This document shows, one piece after another, positions 1 through 7,149 of a stretch of DNA of 28,469 nt. Every line of letters begins with the position of its first letter. Position 1 is the stretch's first letter. The position numbers and the translations under genes are program-made. Below the pieces are notes generated by a model. The model was not told the DNA's origin and searched no databases. It worked only from the letters and a program-made list of their open reading frames with translations. This DNA comes from Granulicatella adiacens (GTDB lineage Bacteria > Bacillota > Bacilli > Lactobacillales > Aerococcaceae). The stretch is from contig JAGZLX010000017.1 in the NCBI GenBank assembly GCA_018364485.1, positions 1-28,469 of the forward strand, written 5' to 3'.

Positions 1-1
1 A

Positions 2-196
2 ATGATGTTCTTTACAGACTGGCTTCGATTCCGTCAAAAATTCGGAGAAGACTGGCAAGGACTCATCCAGCAACTTGATGGTAATCTTAGTATCCATGAT
101 GTAATCATTAATGGAACAGGAAAACCAGAAGCAGGTGCCTATATTACAGAAAGCATCTTTAATAAAATTAAAGAAGCCCACAAAAAAGACGCATAA
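2..196 (+). CDS. C-terminal end of an unidentified protein (5' partial)
   Basis: The reading frame is open to the left edge and ends with TAA at 194-196, so this is probably the last 64 or so residues of a longer gene. An ATG lies at the very edge, but no upstream sequence is available to test it as a start. The peptide is soluble and mixed charged/aromatic (TDWLRFRQKFGEDW near the start, a lysine-rich tail ending KKDA) with no membrane segment. I do not recognise the family. A hairpin terminator follows within 10 bp, which supports a real gene end on the plus strand. Confidence 0.55.
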   Translation: MMFFTDWLRFRQKFGEDWQGLIQQLDGNLSIHDVIINGTGKPEAGAYITESIFNKIKEAHKKDA

Positions 197-201
197 TGCA
201 T

Positions 202-232
202 AAGGACTCACAGTGTGGGTCCTTATTTCTTT
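202..232 (+). terminator. Rho-independent terminator after the partial gene
   Basis: Arms AAGGACTCAC (202-211) and GTGGGTCCTT (215-224) pair around the loop AGT with one G-T pair, followed by a T-rich stretch. The core of this hairpin recurs after tyrS at 6130-6158. Confidence 0.8.
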
Positions 233-484
233 GATTATTTGGCAATGTTTATAGGCAGTTTTAAGGGTGATTAAATGCTGAAATTTGTCAATTTTTCTCT
301 TGTCTTAAATTTCTTACACTTTTCTTAACTTTTCAGTTGATTTTTTCTAAGAAAAGCGCTATTATACAAATAATCTTTTGCTCTGTAATTCATTTTGCAC
401 GGCAATTGATGTTCGACTAACGTTAACTTTCGCAGTGTTTACACCGAAGGCTAGCGTTCTTTTTTTGCGTAAAATTTAGACACT

Positions 485-512
485 TTGTGATAAAAGAGAA
501 GTATAGTACAAT
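485..512 (+). promoter_or_regulatory. Sigma-A type promoter for queG-trmL
   Basis: TTGTGA (485-490), 16 bp, TACAAT (507-512), 28 bp before the queG start. The AT-rich stretch 233-484 upstream holds no gene I can support. Confidence 0.6.
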
Positions 513-540
513 AGATAGGAACAAAGAGAGGAGGTTTTTG

Positions 541-1749
541 ATGGATACAGCAGTTTTAAAACAGAAAATTATCGCTAAAAGTAAAGAGCTTGGCATCGAT
601 AAGATTGGTTTTGCTTCTGCGGAGCCGTTTACGCACTTAGAAGAGAGCATGCGCCGTTCCAAAGAACTCGGCCATACGACAGGATTTGAGCATCCAGTGC
701 TAGAAGAGCGTATTTATCCTGAGAAAATCTTCGACACTCCAAAAACCATTATTTCCATCGCGCTGGCATATCCGACACTTCCAAAGAATAAGCCGGAACG
801 TTTGAAGGGAGAGCGTCGCGGGGCCTTTGCAAGGGCTTCGTGGGGTGAGGATTATCACTTTATTCTTTCAAGACGCATGGAAGCCCTCATTAACTACATC
901 AAAGAAGAAGTTCAAGACGAAGATTCCAGATTTAAGCCGATGGTCGACACCGGCGAATTAATCGATGTCCGCGTGGCTGAGCGTGCAGGAATTGGCTTTG
1001 TCGGTAAGAATGGACTTCTCATTACGAAGGAATTTGGCTCGTATGTCTACTTAGGGGAGCTGATTACGAATATCGAGTTTCCAACCGACGAGATGGTAGA
1101 CTATGGATGCGGTGATTGTACGCGCTGTGTGGATTTCTGTCCAACCGGTGCGCTACTGGGTGACGGGCGTATGAATGCCATGCGCTGCTTGTCGTATCAG
1201 ACGCAGACGAAGGGCTTTATGCCACAAGAGTTTCGTAAAAAAATCGGGCATGTGATATACGGCTGTGATATTTGCCAGCAAGTGTGTCCATATAATAAGG
1301 GGAAAGATTTCCACTTGCATCCCGAAATGGAGCCATCCGTTGAGGAGACGCATCCGCTATTGAAGCCGCTCGTGACGATTTCGAATAAGGAATTTAAGGA
1401 GCGCTTTGGCAAAATGGCAGGATCGTGGCGTGGAAAGAAGCCGTTGCAACGAAATGCGATTATCGCGCTGGCCAACTACCGCGATAAAACGGCAGTTCCA
1501 CTGCTGCTTCGTGTCATGAAAGAAGATATGCGTCCTGTGATGAAGGGAACCGCTGCATGGGCCGTTGCAGAAATCGTAAATGAATCCAACCAAGAGATGA
1601 TTGATTATTTTAACGAGCAAAAAGCAGCAGCAACCAAGAAACTCGAATCGCTCGAAAATCCATCGAAGGAAGATATCGAGTTAATTGAAGAATTAGACAA
1701 AGCAATTGTAGTCTTACAAGAAAAATATAGAGAAGAGGCAACCAAATGA
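541..1749 (+). CDS. queG: Epoxyqueuosine reductase QueG
   Basis: Iron-sulfur and cobalamin-dependent enzyme of the last step of queuosine synthesis: reduces epoxyqueuosine to queuosine at position 34 of tRNAs with GUN anticodons. The 402-residue product has the two ferredoxin-like cysteine clusters: CxxCxxCxxxC at residues 190-200 and C242/C245/C249, with C216 between them. The FKPMVDTGEL segment around Asp136 matches the conserved catalytic Asp region of the family. A HEAT-like C-terminal part (about 300-350) is typical of the Firmicutes form. I chose ATG at 541 because GGAGG (530-534) sits 6 bp before it; an in-frame GTG at 487 lies inside the promoter. It overlaps trmL by 4 bp, so the two are translationally coupled. 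Confidence 0.95.
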   Translation: MDTAVLKQKIIAKSKELGIDKIGFASAEPFTHLEESMRRSKELGHTTGFEHPVLEERIYPEKIFDTPKTIISIALAYPTLPKNKPERLKGERRGAFARASWGEDYHFILSRRMEALINYIKEEVQDEDSRFKPMVDTGELIDVRVAERAGIGFVGKNGLLITKEFGSYVYLGELITNIEFPTDEMVDYGCGDCTRCVDFCPTGALLGDGRMNAMRCLSYQTQTKGFMPQEFRKKIGHVIYGCDICQQVCPYNKGKDFHLHPEMEPSVEETHPLLKPLVTISNKEFKERFGKMAGSWRGKKPLQRNAIIALANYRDKTAVPLLLRVMKEDMRPVMKGTAAWAVAEIVNESNQEMIDYFNEQKAAATKKLESLENPSKEDIELIEELDKAIVVLQEKYREEATK

Positions 1750-2255
1750 CGGTGAATCATATCGTATTATTTGAACCACAAATCCCAGCCAATACTGGGA
1801 ATATCGCAAGAACCTGTGCGGCGACGAATTCGCCACTGCACCTGATTGAACCGCTTGGATTCTCGACAGATGACAAGCACTTAAAACGCGCGGGGCTTGA
1901 TTATTGGCATGATGTCGATATTACGTATCACAAATCCCTCGAAGCGTTCTTAGAATATTTAGGAGAACGTCCATTATATTTAATTACAAAATTCGCCAAC
2001 CACACGTATGATGAGGTGGATTTAGCCCGCGATGAGGAACAATTCTTCATGTTCGGGAAAGAAACAACCGGTCTTCCTGAAGAGTTTATGCGCGAAAACG
2101 AAGAGAAGTGCTTGCGTCTTCCGATGAACGATACGCATGTGAGGTCGTTGAACTTATCGAATACGGCAGCGATTGTCGTGTATGAAGCGCTTCGCCAACA
2201 ACGTTTTGCAGGGCTTGAACTCGTGCATACGTATGACCATGATAAATTGAAGTAG
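1746..2255 (+). CDS. trmL: tRNA (cytidine/uridine-34-2'-O)-methyltransferase TrmL
   Basis: SPOUT-class (trefoil-knot) methyltransferase that methylates the 2'-hydroxyl of the wobble nucleotide in certain leucine tRNAs, using S-adenosylmethionine. The 169-residue length is typical of the small TrmL/CspR type. Visible motifs: NTGNIARTC near residues 16-24 (motif 1), FGKETTGLP near 102-110 (motif 2) and RSLNLSNTAAI near 133-143 (motif 3, knot). The ATG overlaps the queG stop (ATGA), so both wobble-modification genes share one transcript. No separate promoter is visible. Confidence 0.94.
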   Translation: MTVNHIVLFEPQIPANTGNIARTCAATNSPLHLIEPLGFSTDDKHLKRAGLDYWHDVDITYHKSLEAFLEYLGERPLYLITKFANHTYDEVDLARDEEQFFMFGKETTGLPEEFMRENEEKCLRLPMNDTHVRSLNLSNTAAIVVYEALRQQRFAGLELVHTYDHDKLK

Positions 2256-2264
2256 GTGACAGGG

Positions 2265-2420
2265 ATGAATCAAAACTTATATCAATGTATTGTGTACGCC
2301 ATTTGTGCGATTGCATTTGTGATTTTAGCATTTACTTCGAAGCCCCTCTACGGAATTGTGGCAGTATTATTTGCGATTTCTTCAGTGGTCAATGGGATTC
2401 GTTATTTCAAAGAGAAGTAA
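2265..2420 (+). CDS. Small two-span membrane protein, 51 aa
   Basis: A short gene that starts 9 bp after the trmL stop with an AGGTGACAGGG-like ribosome site and ends at TAA 2418-2420. The product begins MNQNLYQCIVYAICAIAF and ends in a basic RYFKEK tail. It has two hydrophobic stretches (about residues 7-24 and 28-43) split by a short polar turn, so it is probably a two-span membrane protein. I do not recognise a function. Its position makes it the third cistron of the queG-trmL transcript; the argS promoter starts only 2 bp after its stop. Confidence 0.65.
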   Translation: MNQNLYQCIVYAICAIAFVILAFTSKPLYGIVAVLFAISSVVNGIRYFKEK

Positions 2421-2422
2421 AA

Positions 2423-2451
2423 TTGCAAAATCAGGCTAGTTATGATACAGT
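2423..2451 (+). promoter_or_regulatory. Promoter of the argS T-box transcript
   Basis: TTGCAA (2423-2428), 17 bp, TACAGT (2446-2451), placed just upstream of the T-box leader. Confidence 0.6.
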
Positions 2452-2694
2452 GGATGACAGTTAAATAGCAAAATTGATGAAAAAGAGAGTAGTTTTTAAC
2501 CGAATGTATTAGCGAGTTGGAAGGGTGAAAGCCAACCATTCATTAAAAATGAACCGCACTTTTGAAATGATTATTTGAAATGTAGGATAATCCGGATTCG
2601 CCGTTACCGAGTAAAGTGGCTCAATTTGAGCAAGCAGAGTGGTACCACGGGAATTCTCGTCTCTATATGACTGTCGTCGTATAGGGATTTTTTT
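2452..2694 (+). promoter_or_regulatory. T-box leader of argS (specifier CGC, Arg)
   Basis: The antiterminator T-box core AGAGTGGTACCACGG is at 2636-2650. It is followed by a terminator hairpin, arms 2661-2671 and 2676-2686, with a T run at 2688-2694. In the Stem I 3' side the context GAAC-CGC-AC puts the arginine codon CGC at 2555-2557 in the usual specifier position; the AGTA bulge motif lies near 2488-2491. Known T-box logic: uncharged tRNA-Arg pairs with specifier and T-box and permits read-through into argS. Confidence 0.93.
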
Positions 2695-2742
2695 GTGCAA
2701 ATGGATATCCGAGTATAAAAACCAAAGAAAAGGAGAACAAAG

Positions 2743-4434
2743 ATGAATTACAAGAAAATTGTTGCAGAACAAATCGCAAAAACAGTCGGCGAGCATTTAA
2801 GCGTTGATGAAATCGTATCAATGATTGAAGTGCCTAAATACGCGAACCAAGGGGACCTCGCTTTCCCTGCATTTACACTTGCAAAAGTATTACGTAAAGC
2901 ACCGCAAGCTATCGCGACAGAAATCGTGGAAGCTGTAAGCGATAAGCACATCGAACGCGCAGAGGCAATGGGACCATACGCGAACTTCTTCTTAGAACGT
3001 AGCGCTTTTGCCGATGAAGTCTTAAAAGAAGTCTTAGAACTTGGCGAGCATTACGGTGACTGGGATTACGGTCAAGGACGTAAAGTCGTGATCGATATGT
3101 CTTCACCAAACATCGCAAAACCAATGTCAATGGGACATTTACGTTCAACAGTAATCGGGAACGCGATTGCAAACCTTGAGAAAAAAGTAGGCTATGAGCC
3201 AATTCGTATCAACCACTTAGGAGACTGGGGAACTCAATTCGGTAAATTAATCGAAGCGTACAAATTATGGGGAAGCGAAGAGCTTGTAAAAGCAGATCCA
3301 ATCGCAGAACTCATTAAATTATACGTTCGTTTCCACGAAGAAGCAGAACTAGATCCAACATTAGATGACAAAGGCCGTGCATGGTTCAAGAAACTAGAAG
3401 ATGGAGACCCAGAAGCCGTTCGTCTATGGGAATGGTTCAGAAGTGAATCATTGAAAGAATTCAACCGCGTGTATGACTTACTCGGCGTGACTTTTGATTC
3501 ATACAACGGTGAAGCGTTCTACAACGACAAGATGGACGTTGTGGTCGACATGCTTGAAGAAGCGAACTTATTAAAAGTGGATAATGGCGCGACCATCGTA
3601 GACCTTGAAAAATATGATTTACCACCAGCATTAATTAAAAAATCAGACGGCGCAACACTATACATGACACGTGACTTAGCAGCCGCAAACTACCGTAAGA
3701 ATACTTACGATTTCGCAAAATGTATTTACGTGGTAGGGATGGAACAATCAAACCACTTCAAACAATTAAAAGCAGTCTTAAAGGAATTAAACTTACCTTG
3801 GTCTGAAGATATCGTGCATATTCCATTCGGACTAATCACATTGAACGGTAAGAAATTATCGACACGTAAAGGAAAAATCATCCTTCTTGAAGGCGTGTTA
3901 AAAGAAGCAACAGAACTTGCTTTGAAACAAATCGAAGCGAAAAACCCATCACTTGAAAACAAAGAAGCAGTGGCACACGCTGTTGGGGTAGGTGCGGTTA
4001 TTTTCCACGACTTGAAGAACGACCGTACAAACAACTTCGATTTTGCGCTTGAAGAAGTCGTGCAATTCGAAGGAGAAACAGGTCCATACGTGCAATATAC
4101 ACACGCTCGTGCGATGAGTATTTTACGTAAAGCCAACCATACAGTGGACAAGGAAGCAGCCTTCTCATTAACAGACGATGATGCGTGGGAAGTATTGAAA
4201 CTCATCGAAAACTATCCAAACGTTGTGCGTTTTGCTGAAGAAAAATGCGAACCATCAGTGATTGCGAAATACGTGATCAACTTAGCACAAGCGTTCAATA
4301 AATATTACGCACATACAAAAGTGCTCGTTGAAGATGAAGCCTTCAACAGCCGTATCGCTTTAGTACAAACAACAGCAAGCATCCTAAAACAAGGCTTAGC
4401 GCTTCTTGGCGTAGCTGCTCCAGATGAAATGTAG
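2743..4434 (+). CDS. argS: Arginyl-tRNA synthetase
   Basis: Class I aminoacyl-tRNA synthetase charging tRNA-Arg in the cytoplasm. At 563 residues it is of normal length. It shows the N-terminal additional domain (about 1-100), the HIGH-type motif within SSPNIAKPMSMGHLRST at about 120-136, the KMSK-equivalent LSTRKG at 372-377, and an anticodon-binding C-terminal domain with the ETGPYVQYTHAR signature. AAAGGAG lies a few bases before the ATG. Codon use is strongly biased (CGT/CGC, AAC, GAA), as in highly expressed genes. It is controlled by the arginine T-box upstream. There is no terminator after it: the tyrS promoter begins 3 bp past the stop. Confidence 0.97.
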   Translation: MNYKKIVAEQIAKTVGEHLSVDEIVSMIEVPKYANQGDLAFPAFTLAKVLRKAPQAIATEIVEAVSDKHIERAEAMGPYANFFLERSAFADEVLKEVLELGEHYGDWDYGQGRKVVIDMSSPNIAKPMSMGHLRSTVIGNAIANLEKKVGYEPIRINHLGDWGTQFGKLIEAYKLWGSEELVKADPIAELIKLYVRFHEEAELDPTLDDKGRAWFKKLEDGDPEAVRLWEWFRSESLKEFNRVYDLLGVTFDSYNGEAFYNDKMDVVVDMLEEANLLKVDNGATIVDLEKYDLPPALIKKSDGATLYMTRDLAAANYRKNTYDFAKCIYVVGMEQSNHFKQLKAVLKELNLPWSEDIVHIPFGLITLNGKKLSTRKGKIILLEGVLKEATELALKQIEAKNPSLENKEAVAHAVGVGAVIFHDLKNDRTNNFDFALEEVVQFEGETGPYVQYTHARAMSILRKANHTVDKEAAFSLTDDDAWEVLKLIENYPNVVRFAEEKCEPSVIAKYVINLAQAFNKYYAHTKVLVEDEAFNSRIALVQTTASILKQGLALLGVAAPDEM

Positions 4435-4437
4435 TCA

Positions 4438-4466
4438 TTGACATCAAGTAGGATAAGCCGTATACT
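4438..4466 (+). promoter_or_regulatory. Strong promoter of the tyrS T-box transcript
   Basis: TTGACA (4438-4443), exactly 17 bp, TATACT (4461-4466). It is a near-perfect sigma-A promoter placed directly after the argS stop codon. Confidence 0.85.
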
Positions 4467-4469
4467 AAA

Positions 4470-4707
4470 TGCACATATATAAGCAATGAACAAGCGCAGT
4501 AGTGGTTGTCCACGGGAGAAAGAAGAGAATTGTCGGTCGGTGCAAGACAATCCCCCACATCCGCGAAGTACACTTGGGAGCAATCCGTCAGGACGTCTCA
4601 TCCGCGATAAGGATGCTCGAGTGGATGATGCCTTGCATCGTCAACAAGGGTGGTAACACGGTGAAAATCGTCCCTAATAGTCTTTTTGGCTATTAGGGAT
4701 TTTTTAT
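4470..4707 (+). promoter_or_regulatory. T-box leader of tyrS (specifier TAC, Tyr)
   Basis: The T-box core AAGGGTGGTAACACGG is at 4646-4661, followed by a terminator with 9-bp arms CCCTAATAG (4672-4680) and CTATTAGGG (4690-4698) and a T run from 4700. The specifier context GAAG-TAC-ACTTG places the tyrosine codon at 4569-4571. An open frame at 4502-4696 is only the leader read through. The identity of the specifier fits the downstream gene. Confidence 0.95.
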
Positions 4708-4733
4708 TTACAAGAAAGAAGGGAAGAAACAAG

Positions 4734-5999
4734 ATGAACATTATCGATGATTTAGAATGGCGCGGCGCCATCAACCAAATGACAGATGAAGAAGGCTTAC
4801 GTGCCTTAACAAACGAAAAGGCTGTATCGCTCTACTGCGGGGTAGACCCAACTGGGGACAGCATGCACATTGGACACTTAATTCCATTTATGATTCTTCG
4901 TCGTTTCCAATTAGCAGGACATAAGCCAGTTATCTTAATTGGTGGAGCAACAGGTTCAATCGGGGATCCAAGTGGTCGTACTAGCGAACGTGTGCTTCAA
5001 TCAATGGAACAAGTTCAACACAATGTAGAAAAACTGACAGCGCAAATGAAGAAATTATTCTTCACCACAGATGAAGATCAAGCAACATTACGCCTTGTAA
5101 ACAACTACGATTGGACAAAAGATTTATCATTATTAGACTTCTTGCGTGACTACGGTAAACATTTCAACTTAAACACAATGCTTGCGAAAGACGTGGTCGC
5201 AAGCCGTCTAGAAGTGGGGATCTCATTTACAGAATTCTCATACCAAATCCTACAATCAATGGACTTCTTGCATTTATTCAAGACAGAAGACGTGCAACTT
5301 CAAATCGGTGGTGCGGACCAATGGGGGAACATCACTTCAGGCCTTGAGTTAATCCGTAAAGTTGAAGGGGCAGAGTCTCGTGCGTACGGTTTAACCATTC
5401 CATTGATGTTAAAATCAGACGGTACAAAATTCGGGAAATCAGCTGGTGGCGCTGTATGGCTCGACCCTGAAAAGACAACTCCATACGAATTCTACCAATT
5501 CTGGTTAAACCAAGATGACCGCGACGTGATTAAATACATCAAGTACTTCACATTCTTAGACCGCGAAGAAATCGAAGCGCTCGAAGAAAAAGTGGCGACA
5601 GAACCTCACAAACGTGAAGCGCAAATCCGCCTTGCTGAAGAAGTCACTCGTTTCGTTCACGGCGAAAAAGCCTTAGAAGACGCGAAGAAAATTACAAACG
5701 CGCTCTTCACAGGGAACGTACAACAATTAACAGCCGATGAAATCGAACAAGGTTTCAAAAACATGCCAACCTTCGAAAGCTCAAAAGAAAGCCAAAACCT
5801 AGCAACATGGCTTGTGGATCTTGGTATCGAACCATCAAGAAGACAATCACGCGAAGATATTCAAAACGGCGCGATTTCAATCAACGGTGAAAAAGTAACC
5901 GACCTCGAATTCGAATGGACGAAAGAGCATTCCTTCGAAGAACGCTTCGTCATCGTCCGCCGCGGTAAGAAAAAATACTTCTTAGTAGTGTTGAAATAA
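4734..5999 (+). CDS. tyrS: Tyrosyl-tRNA synthetase
   Basis: Class I synthetase charging tRNA-Tyr. The 421-residue protein has the HIGH motif at residues 45-48 (HIGHLIPF), the KMSKS-equivalent KFGKS at 232-236 and a C-terminal S4 RNA-binding domain (about 350-415, with the SRRQSREDI segment). The start at 4734 is chosen for the GAAGGGAAG ribosome site; an upstream ATG at 4686 sits inside the leader terminator. Regulated by the tyrosine T-box. The matching tRNA-Tyr gene is 11 kb downstream. Confidence 0.97.
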   Translation: MNIIDDLEWRGAINQMTDEEGLRALTNEKAVSLYCGVDPTGDSMHIGHLIPFMILRRFQLAGHKPVILIGGATGSIGDPSGRTSERVLQSMEQVQHNVEKLTAQMKKLFFTTDEDQATLRLVNNYDWTKDLSLLDFLRDYGKHFNLNTMLAKDVVASRLEVGISFTEFSYQILQSMDFLHLFKTEDVQLQIGGADQWGNITSGLELIRKVEGAESRAYGLTIPLMLKSDGTKFGKSAGGAVWLDPEKTTPYEFYQFWLNQDDRDVIKYIKYFTFLDREEIEALEEKVATEPHKREAQIRLAEEVTRFVHGEKALEDAKKITNALFTGNVQQLTADEIEQGFKNMPTFESSKESQNLATWLVDLGIEPSRRQSREDIQNGAISINGEKVTDLEFEWTKEHSFEERFVIVRRGKKKYFLVVLK

Positions 6000-6690
6000 A
6001 AGATAAGTGCAAATACGGATGATTCTTGCGAATCCTTACGGATTTATTTATCATCATTGTAACGTTGCACCGCCGCAAGCCTTGGTCTTGCGCCTTAAAA
6101 GCCTCAAAGAGGGAGTAAGACAAAAGCTAAAAATGGACTCACAGTGTGAGTCCATTTTCTTATAGTGGTCTCAAATCCTTCGCACCGTGAAGGATTTCCG
6201 CAAGGATGATTAGGATTAAGCGAATCACGAGTGATGAAGCTTATGCCAATCAGCTACTGCGTATAACTCTTTAAGCTTCTCTTATTTTATGCGCCCACGT
6301 AACTGTGATGATAAAATCCGCAGTATTCTCCAGAATCATCCTGTGCCTGTTATATATAAAGTCACTTAGAAAATTATTCTTAACTAAACTGACGATAACG
6401 AGCAGTTCACAAAGTTTGAAACAAAAAAATTTTTTAAATAGATTTTTAAACATGCTATAAACGCCTACACAATCATATTTCAAAAGCAAATGTAAAAAAC
6501 ACAATATGACATATACGTTATATTGCAAAATAACTTTTTGGTCAAAAGCCCGAATTTGTTGGCTCCAAAACTCAAGATTTAGTGAGCGCATTCCGACTGC
6601 AAAACCCTGCACTTTCCCATTTAAACCTGCATTCGCTCAAACCATAGAAGCTCTGGCTGTGTTAACGCAGAATGTGCAGAGTTATTTTCA
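6000..6690. other. Gene-free stretch with small hairpins
   Basis: I see no credible gene here. Besides the terminator at 6130 there is a 9-bp hairpin AAATCCTTC (6173-6181)/GAAGGATTT (6189-6197) and a 6-bp hairpin CGCAAG...CTTGCG near 6073-6093. The part 6260-6540 is very AT-rich. Open frames at 6271-6612 (minus) and 6506-6754 (plus) have no ribosome site or protein-like composition. The length is unusual for this compact window and could hold a decayed gene or an unrecognised RNA. Confidence 0.5.
6130..6160 (+). terminator. Long perfect hairpin terminator after tyrS
   Basis: Thirteen-base arms AAAATGGACTCAC (6130-6142) and GTGAGTCCATTTT (6146-6158) pair perfectly around AGT; A and T flanks make it symmetrical and likely bidirectional. 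It is preceded by GAGGGAGTAAGACAAAAG, an arrangement I recall as a common intergenic motif in related cocci. Confidence 0.75.
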
Positions 6691-6909
6691 AGCGGAGAAA
6701 AAAATAAGATTCCAAAGAATGGGCGGATTTTATAATAACAGTAATGGGGGATAGGATTAAATGCGAAATAGCGGCCGTTAGAAATTTTTCTGTACGGCCG
6801 CTTTGAGGCTTTGAAGGTGAGAGACTTCGGCTCGAACCGGTCCCCCATTACAGTTATTATCAATAAATCCGCAAGGATTCTTTGGAATCAATTTATACTT
6901 TTTTTACGC
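6691..6909 (+). repeat. Structured palindromic repeat, copy 1
   Basis: Long imperfect inverted repeat: AGCG plus A run and GATTCCAAAGAAT on the left return as ATTCTTTGGAATC, T run and ACGCT on the right. Inside are three stems: P1 GTAATGGGGG (6741-6750) with CCCCCATTAC (6842-6851); P2 AGCGGCCGT (6770-6778) with ACGGCCGCT (6794-6802); P3 GAG-ACTTCGG-CTC (6821-6833). The P3 loop and the following AACCGG are shared with copy 2 (17209-17412) and, in slightly altered form, with copy 3 (28361-28469, minus strand). P1 and P2 differ in sequence between copies but stay paired. Family not recognised; it may be an RNA or a mobile palindromic element. Confidence 0.75.
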
Positions 6910-6997
6910 TGAAAATCTCCAAAAATTCACATTTTACCCTGTAATATTTCACAAAAAATAACCATTTATGTATCAAAAAGGTCAGTCGTTCGGGTTA

Positions 6998-7069
6998 TGT
7001 TACAGCTTTATTACAAGGTATTATCAATTCAAAGAAAATCAACATCCGCCTAAAGTCCTATGGTATTAT
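6998..7069 (+). promoter_or_regulatory. Candidate WalR box and promoter of the pcsB-like gene
   Basis: TGTTAC (6998-7003), 5 bp, TATTAC (7009-7014) fits the WalR/VicR consensus TGTWAH-N5-TGTWAH with one mismatch in the second half. About 50 bp on is an extended -10, TGG-TATTAT (7061-7069), with no good -35, as expected of an activated promoter. Regulation of pcsB by WalRK is known in streptococci; here it is inferred from the motif. Confidence 0.5.
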
Positions 7070-7149
7070 AGTACCAAGTTAAGTTTTATTAAAAGCCGTG
7101 ACCGGCTACTTCGAATATAAATTAGTGAGAAACATTGGAGGAAAATCAC

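Noticed and set aside
2509..2796. Minus-strand open frame across the argS leader
   Set aside because: It covers the T-box structure and the argS start; composition is not protein-like.
4502..4696. Open frame of 64 codons between argS and tyrS
   Set aside because: It lies wholly inside the tyrS T-box leader and runs through its terminator; no ribosome site.
6271..6612. Minus-strand open frame of 113 codons in the gene-free stretch
   Set aside because: No ribosome site, no family pattern, odd residue mix, and AT-rich DNA that opens frames by chance.
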